From NCBI GenBank assembly GCA_039545275.1, contig BCHS01000019.1:62001-126000 (forward strand): a DNA stretch of 64,000 nt. Direction: 5' to 3'. Positions 11,076 to 21,231 of this stretch are shown piece after piece. The stretch is from Pseudomicrostroma phylloplanum. Lineage: Eukaryota; Basidiomycota; Exobasidiomycetes; Microstromatales. Each line of letters opens with the position of its first letter. Within the stretch, counting starts at the first letter, position 1. The notes beneath the pieces were generated by a model. That model saw only the letters and a list, made by a program, of their open reading frames with translations, searched no databases and was not told the origin of the DNA. The position numbers and the translations under genes are program-made.

Positions 11076-12854
11076 TCACTTGCCTCCGCCTGCTAGAGTC
11101 GCATTACAGTATGCCCTGAGCTTCTGCACAGCGCCATCGGCGGTAGCTTCCCCAACTGGTGCGAGGCCCATTGCCCTACGAGCCACCTCCCCACTCACAT
11201 CCCCTTCCACCGCCCTTCCTTCAAACCCTCCCTCACCCTCCCCAGAAGGAAAATCCGACGGCGCCTTCCCCTCTCGAAACGCCTCAGCCTGTCGCAGGAC
11301 ATACCGCCAATTGTTAGCCGTGAGCGGTACAGCCGGAATGTACAAAACGGACGAGTCCCCCTTCCCCGTGTGAGTTGCCTCGACGGAATGCACCGCATCG
11401 CAGTGCCAGAGGACAAGATCTCCTGGGTTCACCTGAGGGAGGGAGATCATCGTCTTGTTGAGGTTCAGGTGCGGGTGTGTGGTGGGGGAGAGCTCGAGAT
11501 TGTGTCCTACGGAGCAGCCTGGGAAGCGACTCGAGGAGCCGTCGAAGAGCCAGTTGGATGGCGCGAGGTAGTCCGCCTCTTCTTCTCCAGCAGAGTAGCC
11601 CTCTCGCAGAGGTGTCTTCGCCTGGAAGAAAGGTCGCATGATAATATACGTCGTCACCTCTCGCAGATTAGGCAGCACCCGCAGTGTTCCCTCCCCCGGC
11701 CCAGTGCACGACATGGACAGCCAGCCCTGCAGAGGTCGAAAGATGGAGCACTGTCCTGGTCCGTTGTACATTCCCGTGCGCGCCGTCATCCGCTGACCGC
11801 TACTGCCGAGGGACCAGTTGTTGAAGTGCTGCCAGCCGGGAGAGGAGGGTGAGAGGATGGAATCCCAGAGGGAGAGGAAGGTGGGATCTTCTGTGAACGG
11901 TGCAGAGGCAAGTGTTGGTCAGTGTGCCGGCCGTCTTCCAATGCTGCTGGCTGGCCGACTGGCTGGCCGACCGCACTCACCCCACCTCTCGATACCGCCC
12001 CCGTCGATGTGAGGTCCCAGAGCAAACGTCGCATCGCCCGGCGAACGTATACGCAGCCGATCCGCATACGTCAGTGGTGTGCTCATATCAGCAATCTGCT
12101 CCACATCCAGAGGAGCAGTAGCAGCAGCTCTCGAGGTTGCACCATCGCCCGTCGTCGTCGTCGTCTGCGGTCGATGCCACATCTCGAGGATGGAGCGCGA
12201 GGCAGTCAACAGCGCAGGATGGGAGCGCGCAGCCACCTGTGCTCGGGTCCAGTACAGCTCAAACACCTGTGGGTCCTCCGCCGGGAATCCCTTGGCGCCA
12301 TTGCGAGCAGCGTGTTCTCGGATCTCCTCCTTCCAGCCGAGAGCTACTGTCGGCGGAATCGCACCACGGATAATGAGCACGCCGCGCTTGCGCACCTCGT
12401 CCTGCGTGCATCGAGTCATCCACCCGTCCAGTCCTGCACGCGCAACCTCTTCCCCCGGCCAGTCCACCTCGGGAATGACGCTCTGCTGCCCCTTCTCGAT
12501 CGCAGCCATCTCCACAGCCAGTCGCGGGAGGAGCTCAGACCAGGACGTCTCGAGGTGTTGCTGAAAGTCGGGGTGACTGCTGACGATTGCGCGCTTGAGG
12601 TCTGCGAAGCGAGGCGGGAGGGCATCTTCGAGGGTTTTGCCAGAGAGGGAGGCAAAGATGTCGGCAATCGTGCCGCCGCTGGCAGATGCGGCTGCTGTGT
12701 GGTTGAGCTTGGGGTCGGTGCTGGCTTTGTGGGAGGTGTGAAGCCAGCGATGAGCCGCCCGTCGACCGTGCGTGATACCACTGATGGGCGCTCCCGCTCG
12801 CAGAGGACCAGACGCGGCAGAACCCCACGCGCGTACGAGGGACCTAGTGAGCAT
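11076..12854 (-). CDS. DUF1479 family protein, Fe(II)/2-oxoglutarate dioxygenase-like
   Basis: Protein of 562 residues from minus-strand exons 12854-11981 and 11890-11076; the 90-base intron starts GTGAGT. It matches the DUF1479 family (bacterial YbiU relatives), a double-stranded beta-helix group related to 2-oxoglutarate oxygenases. The HxD half of the metal site reads GPHIDGGGIERWG and is cut by the intron right after it. The distal part reads DLVLWHCDAVHSVE, supplying the third ligand. Other family segments are RKRGVLIIRGAIP, SMSCTGPGEGTLRVLPN and STPLTYADRLRIRSPGD. The N-terminus (MLTRSLVRAWGSAASGPLR..., with further Arg and no acids over about 40 residues) looks like a mitochondrial targeting sequence. 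The substrate is unknown. A CTATATAG box lies about 100 bases upstream. Confidence 0.85.
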
Positions 12855-13770
12855 CCTGCTTGTGCTGTTTCTTTGCCCAGTTCGACAGAGTAGCCGACGA
12901 AGCCACCGTAATCGCGTCGGGGCAGAGCGGTGACTCGAGCGCGGGCACCCTCTATATAGGTACAGACGAAGAGGGAGCGTACACCTCCTGAGTCTACTCT
13001 CGGCGTCTCAAGTCGCCGAAGTCTGGTCTAGGTCGGTCTGGCCTGGCCCCTTTGGGTCTTGTGACCGTGGGTGGAATCGAGGCACAGAAGTGGGGTCGGG
13101 AAGGAATGCGGTGGGGTACAGTGCGGGGTGATAGTGCTGCTCGGTAATTGACAACTGGCAGATCTCCGAATGCCCTCTTGTTGAGCCAAGCAAGCAATGT
13201 GTGCCTGGAGTCACTCCGAATTCCTATGTGCAAGAGGAGAGGTACAGCCGTGTCGCTTTGGGCCACACTGCGAGGCACCGGTGAGCAAGCACAGAGCTCA
13301 AGCAGAGAATATTCTTCCTCTTGGTCTGCTCGCCATACGAGTGCAGGCCTCATCACAATCACCGTCTCTCTCGCTCTGTTCGAACCGCAATCTCGATCTC
13401 CCCCTCCCCGGATTTCGGGTAGATAGATAGAAGGTGGTGCGTGCGGCACCCATGACCGTGACCCTGACGCTTGACTCCGACCTCCGTTCCGTTTCATGTC
13501 ACTCCGTTCCGTGGGGAAAGTCCAACCCATTGGGCCAGTTCCGATACGCGAGTGGCCTGTACGCGATTCCTCGTGTAGGAAAAAGGCTCCAGAGCCTGCT
13601 TAGAGTCCACCACTACTTCAGGCTCTCGTAGCTGGGACTCGTGCTCAGCTCTGGTTCCCGACACTCGTTAAGGCCAATGACCCAAGCTTGGGCGAGCTGA
13701 GGCCTGAAATCCCTTAGGTCGTATCGATTTCGAACACCCCCACCTCGCGCCTCATACGAACCCCCTCGCA
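12855..13770. other. Intergenic region between divergent DUF1479 and HTH genes
   Basis: 916 bases holding two divergent promoters. A minus-strand open frame of 178 codons (13530-12994) has no recognisable domain and unnatural composition, so I do not call it. Confidence 0.4.
12952..12959 (-). promoter_or_regulatory. Possible TATA box (CTATATAG) of the DUF1479 gene
   Basis: The palindromic CTATATAG lies about 98 bases upstream of the start codon at 12854, a reasonable distance for a fungal core promoter with a short leader. Position is the only support. Confidence 0.45.
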
Positions 13771-14394
13771 ATGTCCTCCTCTCCCGGCCCATCAGGGAGC
13801 ATCCCTCCCTCTCCCTCTCCCTCCACCCCTCCCTCCTCTCGACCGCACCATCGAAAAGGGGGTCGTCCCATCTCCCCCTCTCTCAAATCCTTCGCCATGC
13901 GATGCGTCGACGCCAACCTCCTCTCCGTGGCACAATGCGCCCACCTCGGTGCCTTCTCCCTCTCTACGGGGAACCGTCTCCGTCTCGAATGGCTCGAGAA
14001 CGATCACTCTCTCGGTCCTCCTAAGCTTGGTGGATTAGCGGGGAGACCACGCTCCATTAGTCCCGAGGCGACGCAGGCGATTAGGGATATGCTCAAGACG
14101 CAGGAGGACCTCACGCTTAGGGATATTCAGGGGATTTTGGTTACTTTGGGCTTTGAGAGTTTTGGTCTGTCGCTGCTTAGTAGGCAGTTGAAGAGGATGG
14201 GACTTAGTAGAAAGGAAGTGGTGAAGAGCCAGCAGCAGGAGGCGGAGCCGTGCGGAACGTCTGAGGGTCCGCAGAGTGGATCAGTCGCGAAGCCGAAGGT
14301 CAAGGCTAAGGCGAAGCCGAAGTCAAAGGCAAGGACACAAGGCGAGAGCGTCGCGGATCGCTCACAAAGCGGGCAGGACCATCAAGTGCAGTAG
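13771..14394 (+). CDS. Tc1/mariner-type bipartite HTH DNA-binding protein without a DDE domain
   Basis: Single-exon protein of 207 residues. After a Ser/Pro-rich start (1-30) there is a first helix-turn-helix-like segment (about 36-76, with LLSVAQCAHLGAFSLSTGNRL). Next come a linker with the AT-hook-like GRPR (91-94) and a second HTH (about 97-147, with ATQAIRDMLKTQEDLTLRDI and LSLLSRQLKRMGLSRK). HTH, GRPR, HTH is the arrangement of the Paired-like DNA-binding half of Tc1/mariner transposases. The catalytic DDE/D domain that should follow is absent. The protein instead ends in a Lys/Ala-rich basic tail (KPKVKAKAKPKSKARTQ), and the 208 bases before the next gene show no remnant of it. It could be a domesticated transposase-derived regulator or a truncated element; the clean frame favours a functional host gene. 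Confidence 0.65.
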   Translation: MSSSPGPSGSIPPSPSPSTPPSSRPHHRKGGRPISPSLKSFAMRCVDANLLSVAQCAHLGAFSLSTGNRLRLEWLENDHSLGPPKLGGLAGRPRSISPEATQAIRDMLKTQEDLTLRDIQGILVTLGFESFGLSLLSRQLKRMGLSRKEVVKSQQQEAEPCGTSEGPQSGSVAKPKVKAKAKPKSKARTQGESVADRSQSGQDHQVQ

Positions 14395-14602
14395 GGAATA
14401 GCAATAGCGGTCACTGGGTCATACTAGAGAGACAATGTGCAGAAGACATGGGCACAACGCGACACGACACGAATCCGAACACGATACGACACGGCAGGGA
14501 CTACTGAAACAGATCACCTGGAGCACTCTGCTCTCCTCACCCTTCCTTCCTCTTTTGCATTCCCCCTTCCTCGTCCACACTTGGGTCTCTTTCCTCCTTC
14601 GA

Positions 14603-17600
14603 CTAGCTGTACACGTTCAGCGGGTTAATCCTATCCATCGGGAACAGGAAATTATTCGCTCTATCCTCCGTCTCGAGGAACCTAGTGGGGAAGATGACCA
14701 GATTGCCCACCGTCTGGTCCAGCAGGGCCTCCATCTGCTCCAGCTCGCGCTGGGAAAAGGACCCATCGGATGTGGTTGCGGATCCCGGCGGGGGTTGCGA
14801 CTGGTGGTGGTGATTGTTGCCTGGAGGAGAGGTCTTGTGCTCTTCCTTTGCTGCCGAGGAGGGAGAGGAGCTAGAAGCGTCTCCCTGCGCTTGGCCAGAG
14901 GAGGTGTGGTCCCTCTTCTCCTCGTGCTTGCCCTCGCTGAGGTCCGCACCGCCATCCTCCTCATCACTGCTCGAATGGCCATGTCGGCCCAGAACCTTTT
15001 GCTTCAAGCCATCTTTTGCTCCAGCCGCACGATTGTGCTGAGCTCCTGGACCCCTCGCCTCGACGGGGATCCCGCCTCGCTCCTCTTTTCCTTCCTTGCC
15101 GGAAAAGTTGCCACTTTTGGACAGCCGGTCGCTCCAGGCCATAAATGCCTTGTACTCGCTCCAATTGGTAATGGTATCATCTGGCACGCAGCGGAACACC
15201 TTTCGGTAGATCTGCGTATTGTGGAGGGCAGCTGCGAGCCACAGGTCCTTGTAGAAGGGGTCCGATACTGGGTCGTGGAAAGAGATAGAGGTGTTGATCT
15301 CTGGGACGGAGATGGGTGGCTGCCAGGGGTTGGGCGAGAGGTAGGCATTGATCTTCTTGCGTGCCTCCTCCTTTGGCGTCTTGCCAAACGTGGGAGCAGA
15401 GGCAGAGTGGTCCATGTGCCGGGTATGATGCGAGACGGCCTCCGGCTCCTCGGTCTTGGCACGGTCGTGACGACGACTGTGCGAGGCTGCCTCGTAGTCT
15501 TCGTCGTTCCCTTCGCCTTCGCTCTGATAAGCACGGTCACCCTCCTCGCCCTTGTCGGCCTTGTCACCACCAGGTTGATGCATCTCGCTCAACAGACGCT
15601 CTTCTAGCGTAGTCGAAAGGTCCTCCTTCTTCCTCTCTTCTTGCGAGAGGCCCTTCTCAGGTTCCGAATCAACGCCAAACCCACTAGAATCCTTGAGCTT
15701 GGGGTCTGCATCGCCCTCCCTGTCTCCAAGAAGAGTCTTGAGATTGTCCTGCCTCTTGAGCTCGTCGGCATGAGCATCTTCGCCCCTCTCGTCGCCCTCT
15801 TCATCGACATTCGCCTCAGTGGCATCGTCGACTGGATTGTCGCGGAGAGTCTTGCCCTGGCTTGGCCTCATCACAAAGTCCCGCGTCTGCTTGCGCGCAC
15901 CCCTGGCCATGTCCTGGAGTGCGGTCCCAGCGTGGACGCTGACCTCGCGACCGCGGTTGATCTCGTGCTTGCTGCGAGTAATGTTGCCTTCTGCAGCCTC
16001 GTCGACACCCTTCGACTCTTCATTGTCAGGATCCCACTGGTCCTCCGTCTTGGTCAGTGGCTCCTTGCGCTCATCACCATGCTCCTCGGCTTCTCTGGGC
16101 TGGCCATTCTCACCGCCCTTGCTGCCCTTGCTGTTGGTCTTGTCGGCCTCGGACTTCTTCTCCGTCGTCTCCTTTCCTTGCTTCTCAGAGAGGTCGAGAT
16201 TGGCTTCCTTTGCGTCCAGCTCGTCCACATCGATGCCCACGTGCTCTCTCATGAGTCGCACCCTGAGCGTATGCGCAAAGCGACCGACCATGTAGGGTTT
16301 CCCGCCCATGCGGCTCTCGATCATGTCCGTATCCCTGATGACGCAGGCCAGCTCCGAGTCTCGATCACCCCTCTGGGAGCGCTCATTGATGTTCGCACTC
16401 CCAATGATGACGATGCGGTCGTCGAACATGGCGCACTTGCCGTGGATGTAGACCTGCTCCGTGGTGAGCTGACCGCCCCTGAGCTTACCCCAGTTCCTCA
16501 AGGAGAAGAAGGAGATGTACTGATCCGGATCGATGCCCTCTCTACGCAGCTTGCCAAAGATGGAGTGCTCTCCTCTGCAGATGGAGCGGTACTGACAATC
16601 GCAGATGATCCTCACAGACGAGGCATCTGGTTCAGAGATCGGCATTGGGAAACCGGGAATCAGAGGGATGACGATAATCGCCCTCCACGGCGTTCCTTCC
16701 CTGTGAGCCCGGATGATACGTGAGACGAGGGCGTTTCCGATGTTGTTCTCAATCGCGGTGCCCTCAACGACGGTAGAGGTGACGAAGAATTGGTTCTCAA
16801 TGTAGACAAAGTGGTCGCTCATCTGGATGCACTTGAGGTAGGCATTCTGAATGGAGTGCTCCACAGTCTTTGAGGTTCCCAAACTCCAAGGTCCAGCCGA
16901 ACGACAGATCTGCGTCTCGCAAGTTCCCGTGAGCTGATACTTCTCCAACTCCTTAACAGTAAAGTCTGGAGCCGGTACCAAGAAGGGGAACTTCCTCTTG
17001 TGGTTCTTGTTACGTAGCAAGTAGTTCCAACGCTGGGTAAAGTGTCGAGAGAGATCACGAGCGGGCTGTCCAATGAGTTGCAAGCCCGTGTCGTGCCAGG
17101 GCATTCGAGGGAACTTGGTCCTGTCGAACAAGTCCTGAGCAGGCTTGGTCAAGTCGGACCATTCTGCCACTCGCTCATTGGCGTAGTCCTGTCCAGGCCA
17201 GACGTGCGCCTCTTTGCCGTCCTTTGTCGGAGGACCCAACAGCTCCTTGGCATGATGATTGCCCTCCTGGTAGTCAGTCTCCACGTCGTCTACTAGGACG
17301 TGCGCAGCAGTGTCGTAACGTCCAAAGCAAAGGTCGAAGCCTCCCATGAAGGCAATCGTCTCGTCGATGGCGCACATCTTCTCGTGATGCGCCCAGAAGA
17401 ACGTTCCCGTCTGGAAGTGCGTAGGTGAACGCTGAACGTAGATGTTAGGATGAAGAGCAGACAGCCGGCTCTTGGTGTATCCCGAGTCGGTAGGCGTGAA
17501 GTTGTTCGAGACCTCATTGTAGAGGATGACGAAGATCTTGACTCCTTCCTGCGCCTTCTTCTGCAGGATGTTGTCCAGTCGCCATTTCGGCTCTCCCGGT

Positions 17601-20554
17601 CGACGGAGATACAGCTCAGGACTGAGCCACCAGTCGTGGATCATGATACGGTCCTTGGCCAGCAAAAGGGCACGCGAGACTTCCCAGTAGTAGTCCCTGC
17701 CGTCCACCAGCCATTGCGCATTGACGTTGAGCCGGATCGGGGCAAAGGAGCCGAAGCGGTTAGAGCCAGCGAAGCAAGATTGACGAGCGACTCGCTCCAT
17801 GGAAGCGATGAACTGCTCGAGGATGCGGTCCGACTTTGCAGACAGCTTCAGCCGACGCTCGGCATTGCAGATGTAGAATGTGTGCGAAGAGACGTTTGTG
17901 CTTGCCCGCGCCTTGCCTTTGGCGACGGCCGCCTTGCGCTTGGATGGATCTTCCTCGTTCTCCGAATCCGTGCCAGCATCGCCTTCACGATGCTTGAATT
18001 GGCCCTCGGTGAGCAGAGCAAGATTGTCGGATCGGTCATTGTTGCCGATCTTCTGCTGTCCTGCACCACCTTCACCGCCCTTCTCGCCGCCACTCTTCTC
18101 TCCGTCCTTGCCAGACTGTCTAAGCTCAGAAGCAAGATGAGTGGCCTGCTTGTAGAACCTCTTCGGTCGTTCCACTCGGAACTCCCCGTCGATCATGAAG
18201 ACGTCGTGCACCTCGAGCGTCTCGGGTCCAGGGCAGATGGCAATGTAGCTCTCTCTTACCACGAACCACTTTGGCTCGTGGCCATGGATCCATGTAGAGG
18301 GCTTCATCACGCTCACTTGATCCGTCTTTCTTCCACCTCGACTCAGCACACGCAGGTAGCCTTGCTTGCCCTGGAAGCCTCCTCTACTAGCCAGGGATAT
18401 TCCCAACGCGCTCATCTCGAAGAACTTGCAGAGTCGGTTGGCCTCTGGACGGAACATGGTACGCCTCACCAAGGCAATGATGTAGTCTTCAAGCGCATCT
18501 CGTTGAACGCGGGCAAAGACTTTGCGAGCATTTCCGCTCTTCATGCCGGCCTGAGATTGGAGTTGACGGAAGTAAGGTAGAGAAGTCTTGGGGAAGCGAG
18601 GCAGGCCGATCTCACCATCCGGTGTACCCTTGTCTCCCACTGCCCTGCCGAAGATGCCCTTGAGGGCAGCAGCTCGGTAGTGGGTATGAAGAGCGATGAA
18701 GTCTCCGAGCGTACGGTAGATGACCCACTTGATCATGTCGTCTCCGTAGCTCAACTCGATACGAAAGACGGCAGAGGTGTTGTGGAGAGGGTTGACGGAG
18801 TCTGTGACTTTGAGGTGAAGGTGATTGAGGAGGACCGGCACACGGCGATGGCCCGCTTCGTCCCTTTCGAGGGCCATCTTGAGCATGAAGACAGGTAGGA
18901 TGCCAGACTGAAGCTCGGCAGTCATATCAAGGCCTCCGAGTACTCGCTTCCGCGACTGCTCCTTTTGCTTGTCTGCTCGTCGCTTGGCAACTGCTCCCGT
19001 AGCTTGCACGCGCTGCTTGAGGATGGCCCAACGGTCGCTCGAAGAATTAGCTCCACCCCCTTCGCCATCGTCGCCTGATCGAGCAGCTCCATCACCGATA
19101 GCATCGCCATTAGCGTCCTCTTTGTTGAGCATGATCTTCGAGATCTTGTTCAACTTTTCGTCATCAGGCGTGGCATCGTCTCCCTTATTCGCATCACCAT
19201 TGGGAGCAGCTTTGCCCTGACCAGAAGCCTTGTCCTTTTCCTCCTTGGGAGGCTCCTGATTTTGATGGCGGTAAGGGTCCCCTTCACCACCGGCAGGGGA
19301 AGCTTCGTAAGCGCCCAAGACTCCACGGAACCCTTTGCTGGCATCTTGTTTGCCTTCTTCATTGGCTCCCTGCTGTCCAGCGTCGTGTTGAGGCTGCTTC
19401 TGCGCCTTGTTTCCGCGGGAAACACCCAAGAAGGACTGCAGCCTAGAAGACTGGGTGCGATTCTTGCCCCCCGGTCTTTGAGGACCATTGGCACCAGAAG
19501 CTCGACCATCGTTGGCTTTGTTGGCGCCCTCTTCCGCCCCTCCACCTTCGTCACTCGAGCTGGCACTACTGCCATCTTCCTCCTTCTTGGCCTTCTGCTT
19601 CTCTTCTCTGAGCTGCTGCATCTTCTTGCGCTTCATCTCCTTGAGCTTTTGGCGCTGAGCATCGTCGGGTCTGCTAGCCCACATGGGTCCCCTGTTGGCA
19701 GGATGGTCATCGTGCTGAGGTTTGGTCGAGTAAGCAAGCGGGTGACGCTCCCTCTTTGGTGAAAGCTCTTCCTCGTCTGGCCCGTCGCTATCGGGATCGG
19801 ACTGATGACCTATACGAAGAATCTTCTTCTTGCTCTTGCCGCCCTTCTTCTCGATGTTCTCGTTGCTCTCCTTGCCATCAAAGTCGACTGACCAAGGGTC
19901 TGCTTTGCGATTGTATTGGTCTTCTTCGTCATCTCGATGGCCTGCTCCTCTGTTTGGCTCTCTCGTCAAGGCGCGCGCCAGGGCATCGCTCTTGGCGTCC
20001 TTGCTGTGCTCCAGGGACTTGAGGTTGATGGCCTTGTTACGGCCATCGTCAGCCTCATCATCGAGGCCATGAGGTTTGGCACGGGGAGCAGAGGTGGAAG
20101 GCTGCCCTTTGCCCGCCTTGGAGGAGTCGCCGTTGGGCTTGGCATCGATCGTCCCGTCCTGGTTTGGTCGATTGATGGTAGCATTTGGATTGCTGGGATG
20201 ATTGCCAGGTCCCGATCCCCAAGCGGGTATCCAGCCTGTGAGCCAGCTGGACCCTTGTGCCTTGCTCTGATCATCCTGCCCGTCCTGAGTAGCAGCAGCA
20301 GCAGCAGTGCCATCTTGCTCCTGTTGCAGTTGCTTCCCCGTGGGTTGATGCTTCTGGCTATAAGCTTCCTGTGTAGCCTGACCCTGACCAGGCTGAGCCT
20401 CTTCGTCGCTGCTGCTGATGGAACTCCCATCGGCGTCGGTGGGCTTCTGCTGTTCTGTGCCATCTGCTTGACCCCCTCCCATACCGAAGAGTCCCCATGC
20501 GGCATCGGTGACTTGATGATATGCGTCTGTAGCAGACGAGCCTGCTGCCGTCAT
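14603..20554 (-). CDS. SPO14: Phospholipase D (Spo14/PLD1 type) with PX, PH and two HKD motifs
   Basis: Intronless gene for 1983 residues, an unusually long member of the eukaryotic PLD1 family, which hydrolyses phosphatidylcholine to phosphatidic acid and choline. Order: a disordered N-terminal 550 residues (Gln/Ser/Gly/Lys/Glu-rich); a PX domain (about 570-710, beginning VPVLLNHLHLKVTDSV); a PH domain (about 750-930, with HEPKWFVVRESYIAICPG); first catalytic motif HEKMCAID near residue 1056; second HGKCAMFD near residue 1371, followed by DRIVIIGSANINERS. Both HxKxxxxD motifs are intact, so activity is expected. About 200 acidic/Lys-rich residues lie after the second motif. The conserved C-terminal part then resumes, with DPVSDPFYKDLWLAAALHNT and VGNLVIFPTRFLETED. 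It is divergent from the Tim17-family gene. Confidence 0.94.
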   Translation of the reverse strand: MTAAGSSATDAYHQVTDAAWGLFGMGGGQADGTEQQKPTDADGSSISSSDEEAQPGQGQATQEAYSQKHQPTGKQLQQEQDGTAAAAATQDGQDDQSKAQGSSWLTGWIPAWGSGPGNHPSNPNATINRPNQDGTIDAKPNGDSSKAGKGQPSTSAPRAKPHGLDDEADDGRNKAINLKSLEHSKDAKSDALARALTREPNRGAGHRDDEEDQYNRKADPWSVDFDGKESNENIEKKGGKSKKKILRIGHQSDPDSDGPDEEELSPKRERHPLAYSTKPQHDDHPANRGPMWASRPDDAQRQKLKEMKRKKMQQLREEKQKAKKEEDGSSASSSDEGGGAEEGANKANDGRASGANGPQRPGGKNRTQSSRLQSFLGVSRGNKAQKQPQHDAGQQGANEEGKQDASKGFRGVLGAYEASPAGGEGDPYRHQNQEPPKEEKDKASGQGKAAPNGDANKGDDATPDDEKLNKISKIMLNKEDANGDAIGDGAARSGDDGEGGGANSSSDRWAILKQRVQATGAVAKRRADKQKEQSRKRVLGGLDMTAELQSGILPVFMLKMALERDEAGHRRVPVLLNHLHLKVTDSVNPLHNTSAVFRIELSYGDDMIKWVIYRTLGDFIALHTHYRAAALKGIFGRAVGDKGTPDGEIGLPRFPKTSLPYFRQLQSQAGMKSGNARKVFARVQRDALEDYIIALVRRTMFRPEANRLCKFFEMSALGISLASRGGFQGKQGYLRVLSRGGRKTDQVSVMKPSTWIHGHEPKWFVVRESYIAICPGPETLEVHDVFMIDGEFRVERPKRFYKQATHLASELRQSGKDGEKSGGEKGGEGGAGQQKIGNNDRSDNLALLTEGQFKHREGDAGTDSENEEDPSKRKAAVAKGKARASTNVSSHTFYICNAERRLKLSAKSDRILEQFIASMERVARQSCFAGSNRFGSFAPIRLNVNAQWLVDGRDYYWEVSRALLLAKDRIMIHDWWLSPELYLRRPGEPKWRLDNILQKKAQEGVKIFVILYNEVSNNFTPTDSGYTKSRLSALHPNIYVQRSPTHFQTGTFFWAHHEKMCAIDETIAFMGGFDLCFGRYDTAAHVLVDDVETDYQEGNHHAKELLGPPTKDGKEAHVWPGQDYANERVAEWSDLTKPAQDLFDRTKFPRMPWHDTGLQLIGQPARDLSRHFTQRWNYLLRNKNHKRKFPFLVPAPDFTVKELEKYQLTGTCETQICRSAGPWSLGTSKTVEHSIQNAYLKCIQMSDHFVYIENQFFVTSTVVEGTAIENNIGNALVSRIIRAHREGTPWRAIIVIPLIPGFPMPISEPDASSVRIICDCQYRSICRGEHSIFGKLRREGIDPDQYISFFSLRNWGKLRGGQLTTEQVYIHGKCAMFDDRIVIIGSANINERSQRGDRDSELACVIRDTDMIESRMGGKPYMVGRFAHTLRVRLMREHVGIDVDELDAKEANLDLSEKQGKETTEKKSEADKTNSKGSKGGENGQPREAEEHGDERKEPLTKTEDQWDPDNEESKGVDEAAEGNITRSKHEINRGREVSVHAGTALQDMARGARKQTRDFVMRPSQGKTLRDNPVDDATEANVDEEGDERGEDAHADELKRQDNLKTLLGDREGDADPKLKDSSGFGVDSEPEKGLSQEERKKEDLSTTLEERLLSEMHQPGGDKADKGEEGDRAYQSEGEGNDEDYEAASHSRRHDRAKTEEPEAVSHHTRHMDHSASAPTFGKTPKEEARKKINAYLSPNPWQPPISVPEINTSISFHDPVSDPFYKDLWLAAALHNTQIYRKVFRCVPDDTITNWSEYKAFMAWSDRLSKSGNFSGKEGKEERGGIPVEARGPGAQHNRAAGAKDGLKQKVLGRHGHSSSDEEDGGADLSEGKHEEKRDHTSSGQAQGDASSSSPSSAAKEEHKTSPPGNNHHHQSQPPPGSATTSDGSFSQRELEQMEALLDQTVGNLVIFPTRFLETEDRANNFLFPMDRINPLNVYS

Positions 20555-21231
20555 CGTAGGCGAGTGATGGCGAGTGGACTTGGAAGTGGGAGACTGCAGT
20601 CAGAGACGGGCGAGGCCGAGGGAAAGTAGTCTATTGTCGCCCGTGAGTGCTTCCGTGATAGCACGATGCGGAAGCAAGGTCCAGCCAGGGCAGGGGTCGA
20701 AGCGGCCCGGTTGGGCAAAAGAGAGAGAGGTGTGAGGGACCTGCTCTTCACCACAGTGGTGTGAGTGGTAGAATACGAAGAGGGGAGAATATGATGATGA
20801 TGATGATGACGACGACTGACGACGAAGAGGTGCAATACCAATCCAGGCAAGGGCAAAGGTTCCAGGCGTGGGGGTCAGTCAGCCTCAGCCTGAGCCCTGA
20901 GCCTGAGCGTGGGTGATTGAGCTCTGTCGGAGTGTGGCCCTCCTCATCTGCCCTGTGCGTGGGTGCGGGGCTGTGGGTGTCTCTTGAGTCACACCATCCC
21001 TCGTCCGTCGTTCTGCCTGTCCTTCCCTTCCGGTCCGCCGTGCGCTCCGATGCCGATGCAATTGGGCGCAGTAGACTAGAGAGTCTTGGCGGAGTTGGAA
21101 ACAGAAAAGCGGATCGGAACCCAGACACAGACACCGAGCAGCACCAGAAGAAGCAGAGGCCACCCGCTTTTTCCGCTTACCACTGCTAGTCCACCTTTGC
21201 TCGCAGCACTCGTCCCACACGCCTGTCAGTC
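20555..21231. promoter_or_regulatory. Divergent intergenic region PLD / Tim17-family gene
   Basis: 677 bases between two start codons. On the PLD side there is an (ATG)n/(ATC)n trinucleotide run at about 20790-20810. A stretch of CCTGAGC/GCCTGAG repeats lies at 20884-20910. No TATA box is seen. Confidence 0.4.
20788..20812. repeat. (ATG)n trinucleotide run
   Basis: Six or so ATG/GAT units followed by GACGACGAC, in the presumed leader or promoter of the phospholipase D gene; the minus strand reads (ATC)n. Confidence 0.7.

Noticed and set aside
12994..13530. Minus-strand frame of 178 codons upstream of the HTH gene
   Set aside because: Composition looks random (Arg/Pro/Ser-rich translation of GC-rich DNA) and no domain or splice support exists.
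14435..18580. Long plus-strand frames (up to 390 codons) opposite phospholipase D
   Set aside because: They are antisense shadows of a gene with clear PX, PH and HKD motifs.
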